A stretch of 8,516 bases of DNA from Phycisphaerales bacterium. GTDB taxonomy: Bacteria > Planctomycetota > Phycisphaerae > SM23-33. A program made the translations under genes and the position numbers. Each line of letters opens with the position of its first letter. The first letter of the stretch is position 1. The notes under the pieces are model-generated. The model made no database searches, had not been told where the DNA came from, and worked only from the letters and a program-made list of their open reading frames with translations. Where the stretch lies: positions 305-8,820 of the forward strand of contig PMYM01000162.1 of the NCBI GenBank assembly GCA_003171235.1, in the 5' to 3' direction. Below are positions 5,784 through 8,516 of the stretch, in pieces.

Positions 5784-6648
5784 TCTCGTTCTTCCGCACC
5801 TTCAGTGCCAGGAAGATTGGGATTTCGGCGCGGGCGCGGTTTTCGCCGCGGCTATGGGCGCCGGGCTGGCTGGTGTGGTGGGAGTAGAGTTCCTCGGCGG
5901 CGACGACGGCCAGGCCGGCCCGCCCCAGGGCGCTGAGCATCTGGTCCAGCGGGCGATGGTGGAAGACCGTCTGCTGGCCACCCAGCGACCCCGGGTGGGT
6001 GTAGATGGGTATCTCCAGGGGCGAGCCGTAGCGGTCCAGGCGGCGGAACTGGCTCTTCTTGTCGCTGTCCCAGCCCCAACTGCTCTGGCGCGGCACGCGA
6101 AAGCAGGGGTGCATGATGACGATGACCGCCCGCCCGCCGCTCTTGAGTGCCCCGGCCAGTCCGGCCAGGGCGGCGTCCAGGTCGTCCAGGTCCTGCAGGG
6201 CCATGAGGCAGGCGGCGGCGTCGAAGGAGCCGTCGGCCAGGCTTCCCAGGTCGCGGGCGTCGGCCACCACGTAGGAGATGTTGTCGCCCCCGCCGTATTT
6301 GCGGGCGGCCTGGATGAGCTGGCTGCTGGCGTCCACGCCCATCACGGCCGATGCGTGCGGCGCCGCCAAACGGCAAAAAACCCCCTGCCCGCAGCACAGG
6401 TCCAGCAGCTTTTCCCGCCCCGACAATTCCAGCATTCGCAAGGCCGCCGGCAGGATGACGTGGCGGTGGTAGTCGCTGCCTTCCTCGCCCACCAGGCGGT
6501 CGTACCAGGAGGCGACGTGGTCCCAGTCGGTGCGGGCGGGGGCGGCCTTGTGCGCGTGCGCGGACCCGCTGGGCCGGGTGGGACGCTGGCTGCCCCAGGG
6601 CCGCCGGCCGAACCGCCGCCGTTCCTTGCCGTGAGAATCCTCTTTCAT
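5779..6648 (-). CDS. Class I SAM-dependent methyltransferase (Methyltransf_11-like)
   Basis: A 289-residue Rossmann-fold methyltransferase. Motif I is LLDLCCGQGVF (81-91), the acidic ribose-binding position is in VMGVDASS (102-109), motif II is VVADARDLG (127-135), and the segment FDAAACLMALQDLDD (142-156) matches motif IV/post-motif. A family-specific stretch follows, MHPCFRVPRQSSWGWDSDKK (179-198) and RLDRYGSPLEIPIYTHPGSL, as I recall from a group of small-molecule-type methyltransferases of unassigned substrate; the HPCFR part probably lines the acceptor site. The first ~40 residues are basic, low in complexity and poorly conserved in appearance. The ATG at 6648 has no Shine-Dalgarno sequence; instead TATTAT lies eight bases upstream, suggesting a leaderless mRNA. 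A start inside the basic segment cannot be excluded. It is divergent from truD and 96 bp upstream of the MBL-fold gene. Confidence 0.88.
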   Translation of the reverse strand: MKEDSHGKERRRFGRRPWGSQRPTRPSGSAHAHKAAPARTDWDHVASWYDRLVGEEGSDYHRHVILPAALRMLELSGREKLLDLCCGQGVFCRLAAPHASAVMGVDASSQLIQAARKYGGGDNISYVVADARDLGSLADGSFDAAACLMALQDLDDLDAALAGLAGALKSGGRAVIVIMHPCFRVPRQSSWGWDSDKKSQFRRLDRYGSPLEIPIYTHPGSLGGQQTVFHHRPLDQMLSALGRAGLAVVAAEELYSHHTSQPGAHSRGENRARAEIPIFLALKVRKNEK

Positions 6649-6656
6649 GACAAAGG

Positions 6657-6662
6657 ATAATA
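6657..6662 (-). promoter_or_regulatory. Possible -10 element of a leaderless methyltransferase transcript
   Basis: TATTAT on the minus strand ends eight bases before the ATG, the distance at which transcription would begin at or next to the start codon. Upstream is only heptad repeat, with no clear -35 box. Confidence 0.3.
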
Positions 6663-6664
6663 CA

Positions 6665-6783
6665 GACTTCAGGCTTCAGACTACAGGCCTCAGGCTACAG
6701 GCTGGAGGCAACAGGCAACAGGCAACAGGCAACAGGCAACAGGCAACAGGGAACAGGCAACAGGCAACAGGCAACAGGGAAAA
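6665..6783 (+). repeat. 17-unit 7-bp tandem array, GGCAACA type
   Basis: The array keeps one 7-bp phase throughout. Degenerate units GACTTCA, GGCTTCA, GACTACA, GGCCTCA, GGCTACA, GGCTGGA (6665-6706) lead into ten units at 6707-6776, nine of them exact GGCAACA and one GGGAACA (6749-6755), then a decayed GGGAAAA. The homogeneous core beside graded variants suggests local expansion from a diverged array. Unit length and lack of spacers exclude CRISPR. Confidence 0.92.
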
Positions 6784-6800
6784 GGCGATCCCGTTCTACC

Positions 6801-6885
6801 TATGGCCTGTAGCCTGTGGTCTGTAGCCTTTCTTCCGGTCTTTTTCCTGTAGTCTATAGCCTGCAGCCTGTAGCCTTTCTTCGGC
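6801..6885 (-). repeat. Inverted 7-bp array reaching the truD start codon
   Basis: On the plus strand: TATGGCC, TGTAGCC, TGTGGTC, TGTAGCC (6801-6828), a 19-base pyrimidine-rich insert, then TGTAGTC, TATAGCC, TGCAGCC, TGTAGCC (6848-6875). These are the reverse complement of the GGCTACA type at 6679-6699, so the gap is a large imperfect inverted repeat. TGTAGCCTTTCTTC occurs twice, 47 bp apart (6822 and 6869). The second copy ends six bases from the truD ATG. Confidence 0.85.
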
Positions 6886-8133
6886 ATGAGCATCAAGCAA
6901 GACCCCCAGGATTTCTTCGTGGAAGAGGTGCTGAGCGAGCCGGCCCGGCAGGCCATCGGCGACGTGCCTGGCCCGCTTGTGGTCTACCGGCTGACCAAGC
7001 GCGGGCTGTCCACGCCGCAGGCCCTGGAACTGGTCTGCCGGGCGCTGCGATTGCCCCCCTCGGCCGTCGGCTTTGCCGGCCTGAAGGACAAGCACGCCAC
7101 CACCATCCAGCACATCTGGGCGGACATGCGCCAGGGGGCAGCCACCGGCGGGCGGGCGCACCTGGGGCCAAAGGAACTGGCTGGGCGCAACTGGCGCATC
7201 GAGCGGCTGGGGTGGACCGACCGGCCGTTCGCCGGCCAGGCCATTGCCGCCAACCGCTTCAAGATCGAGGTCTTCGACCTGTCCCGCCGCGACTGCCGGG
7301 ACATGGACGGCGCAGCCGATTTGCTGGCAATACATGCCGCCAGCCAGGCTCCGGCGAGCGGCCAGGCGCCTTCCCGGCTGCGGGTCGTGAATTACTTCGG
7401 CAGCCAGCGATTCGGCTCAGCCAGGGCGGGCGGGGGCTTTCCCGCCCGGCGCCTGGTGGATGGCGACTACGAGGGTGCCCTGCGGCTGATCCTGACGGGC
7501 ATCGCCCGCGCCGACGCCCCCCAGGACAAGGCCCACAAGCGGCTGGTGGGGGGCCAGTGGGGCCAATGGGGCAAGGTGCTGGGCAGGCTGGGCGGCTGGC
7601 CGTATCGCCCGGCGATCGCGGTGCTGGCCGGCGGGGGCGATTTCACCGGGGCCTTCGCCGCCCTGCCGTACTTCACCCAGCAGATGAACGTGGAGGCCTA
7701 CCAGTCATACCTGTGGAACCTGACGGCGGCGGAACTGTTGGCGCGGACCTGCCCGCCGGATCGCCTGTGGGAGCGCCCCGACCCGCTGGGGCTCATGACC
7801 CTGCGGTTTGTCTGCGCCGATTCGGCCCCGGCGGAATTGACCAGCCTGGACCTGCCGCTCTTGGCCCCGTCAACGGAAATGCAAGAGCCCTGGGCCGGTG
7901 CGGCCCAGGAGGTGCTTGGCCGCGAGGGGTTGACCGTGGCCAAGCTCCGCCTGCCTGGGCTTCGCCGGCCGTTCTTTGGCCCCTCGCCCCGCCGCCTGCT
8001 GGTGGAAGCGTGTGATTTTCACATGACTGCCCCGCACCCCGACGGCCGCGCGGGCCGTTTCCGCCGCACGGTGAGTTTCCTTCTGCCCCGCGGCGCCTAC
8101 GCCACCGTGCTGCTCAACGCCGTGGGGCAATAG
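6886..8133 (+). CDS. truD: tRNA pseudouridine(13) synthase TruD
   Basis: Converts U13 in the D-arm of certain tRNAs to pseudouridine; cytoplasmic. The 415-residue protein starts with the typical IKQDPQDFFVEEV (3-15). The catalytic motif is GFAGLKDKHATTIQH (62-76), with D68 as the nucleophilic aspartate. Further TruD motifs are NRFKIEVFD (123-131), VVNYFGSQRFG (167-177), QQMNVEAYQSYLWN (265-278), RRPFFGPSPR (360-369) and LPRGAYATVLLNAV (400-413). It is longer than E. coli TruD (349), with extra sequence in the TRUD insertion domain between about 180 and 340. The ATG at 6886 puts the conserved IKQ at residue 3, which fits the family, yet no Shine-Dalgarno sequence precedes it and repeat DNA runs almost to the start codon. 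The expression signals are therefore unclear. It is divergent from the methyltransferase; the only other plus-strand material is the repeat region downstream. Confidence 0.96.
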   Translation: MSIKQDPQDFFVEEVLSEPARQAIGDVPGPLVVYRLTKRGLSTPQALELVCRALRLPPSAVGFAGLKDKHATTIQHIWADMRQGAATGGRAHLGPKELAGRNWRIERLGWTDRPFAGQAIAANRFKIEVFDLSRRDCRDMDGAADLLAIHAASQAPASGQAPSRLRVVNYFGSQRFGSARAGGGFPARRLVDGDYEGALRLILTGIARADAPQDKAHKRLVGGQWGQWGKVLGRLGGWPYRPAIAVLAGGGDFTGAFAALPYFTQQMNVEAYQSYLWNLTAAELLARTCPPDRLWERPDPLGLMTLRFVCADSAPAELTSLDLPLLAPSTEMQEPWAGAAQEVLGREGLTVAKLRLPGLRRPFFGPSPRRLLVEACDFHMTAPHPDGRAGRFRRTVSFLLPRGAYATVLLNAVGQ

Positions 8134-8136
8134 GTT

Positions 8137-8171
8137 TGGAACAGGCAACAGGGAACAGGCAACAGGCAACA
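8137..8171 (+). repeat. Short 7-bp array after truD, GGCAACA type
   Basis: Five heptads starting three bases after the truD stop codon: TGGAACA, GGCAACA, GGGAACA, GGCAACA, GGCAACA. This is the same unit and variant (GGGAACA) as in the array at 6707-6776, so truD has related arrays on both sides. Degenerate units recur near 8412-8431. Confidence 0.85.
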
Positions 8172-8192
8172 GAAGAAACCGGCGGAGCCGGG

Positions 8193-8415
8193 TGCCGGGT
8201 GCCATGCTTCCCCCGTCTTGCTGTTGGGGGAAGCATGTCCTTTCGTTTCCTCTTCTTTTCGGTTACTTCAACTACGCTATGCCCGCGGGGCGGGTGGCAA
8301 GATCTGCCTTTCCGCAACAAAGCCGCACAAATCATCGCCCTCATCAGACGGACAGGCAACGGAAATCGTCTCGGACATGCTTCCCTAAACGACGGGGGAA
8401 GCATGGCACCCGGCA
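8193..8415. repeat. 223-bp element with 25-bp perfect terminal inverted repeats, each end a hairpin
   Basis: Positions 8193-8217 and 8391-8415 are exact reverse complements. Each end also folds alone: CATGCTTCCCCC (8203-8214) with GGGGGAAGCATG (8226-8237), and CATGCTTCCC (8376-8385) with GGGAAGCATG (8396-8405). The inner flanks repeat as well: GGGAAGCATGTCC (8228-8240) is the reverse complement of 8373-8385. The element is therefore two copies of one 43-48-bp hairpin facing each other around a 132-bp core that holds no recognisable gene. It resembles a REPIN or a small MITE. A minus-strand frame crosses it, but follows the palindromes and looks accidental. Confidence 0.88.
8203..8260 (+). terminator. 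Possible transcription terminator of truD
   Basis: The 12-bp hairpin at 8203-8237 is followed by a pyrimidine-rich tail with TTT, TTT and TTTT runs (8238-8260). The tail is interrupted by C and G, so it is a poor intrinsic terminator. The hairpin is equally explained as one end of the inverted-repeat element. Confidence 0.3.
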
Positions 8416-8442
8416 ACGGGGAACAGAAGGAACGCCCGAGCA

Positions 8443-8478
8443 GGGTGCCATGGCCGCTGTGTGCCGCCATGTCTTTTC
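8443..8478 (+). repeat. Hairpin repeat with GGGTGCCATG / CATGTC foot (member D)
   Basis: The left foot GGGTGCCATG (8443-8452) and the right foot CATGTCTTTT (8468-8477) match the feet of the hairpin at 8197-8243, but the stem is CATGGC (8449-8454) / GCCATG (8466-8471) instead of CATGCTTCCCCC / GGGGGAAGCATG. Confidence 0.6.
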
Positions 8479-8480
8479 CA

Positions 8481-8516
8481 GACCCGAAGGGTCGTCAGAT
8501 GGTAGCCGGCGGCGCA
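8481..8516. repeat. Repeat running off the right edge
   Basis: GACCC (8481-8485) pairs with GGGTC (8489-8493) over a GAA loop. It is followed by GATGGTAGCCGGCGGCGCA, whose GCCGGCGGC looks like the left arm of another palindrome cut by the window end. No gene is visible in 8134-8516. Confidence 0.4.

Noticed and set aside
6707..6776. Possible CRISPR array
   Set aside because: The repeat unit is 7 bp, copies are directly adjacent with no spacers, and no cas gene is present.
6816..8015. 399-codon plus-strand frame overlapping truD in another frame
   Set aside because: It is rich in Gly, Ala, Pro and Arg and has no motif, while the frame starting at 6886 encodes an unmistakable TruD.
8114..8470. 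118-codon minus-strand frame across the inverted-repeat element
   Set aside because: It spans both hairpin ends, the heptad array and the last bases of truD, with no ribosome binding site and no known domain; it looks like an accident of repeat sequence.

Overview
The window is GC-rich, mostly coding, and looks like an ordinary bacterial chromosome segment with an unusually heavy load of intergenic repeats. It holds five full-length genes. Four lie on the minus strand and are transcribed right to left: a SAM-dependent methyltransferase, a metallo-beta-lactamase-fold hydrolase, the anhydro-N-acetylmuramic acid kinase anmK, and a single-chain MmeI-like restriction-modification enzyme. The fifth, truD (tRNA pseudouridine-13 synthase), is on the plus strand and divergent from the methyltransferase. 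The repeat style (palindromes ending in CCGGGGGT/ACCCCCGG, 7-bp tandem arrays, GGGTGCCATG-footed hairpins) resembles what I remember from Planctomycetota and relatives. That placement is an inference from memory, and no rRNA or marker gene here fixes it.

Layout. 1-390: no complete gene; a dispersed repeat (44-267) and a hairpin (298-342). 391-3180: MmeI-like RM gene. 3181-3564: RM leader, second copy of the dispersed repeat (3231-3455) and a REPIN-like pair of inverted hairpins (3467-3561). 3565-4806: anmK. 4918-5682: MBL-fold hydrolase. 5779-6648: methyltransferase. 6649-6885: divergent intergenic region made almost wholly of 7-bp repeats. 6886-8133: truD. 8134-8516: 7-bp repeats, a 223-bp inverted-repeat element, and further hairpins running off the window edge.

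How the genes relate. The four minus-strand genes are separated by 96, 111 and 384 bp, all filled with repeats, so tight operon coupling is doubtful. Functionally they are mixed: cell-wall recycling (AnmK), defence (RM), tRNA modification (TruD) and two enzymes of unknown substrate. The RM gene is the accessory-looking part. It is bracketed by two direct copies of a ~225-bp repeat and reads as a one-gene defence cassette.

The most distinctive content is non-coding. Every gap between the genes from anmK to truD, and the region just after truD, carries 7-bp-period arrays. Three kinds of paired or structured palindromes also occur, and in two of them the stem sequence changes between copies while the pairing is kept. 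I did not find a convincing new multi-gene system.
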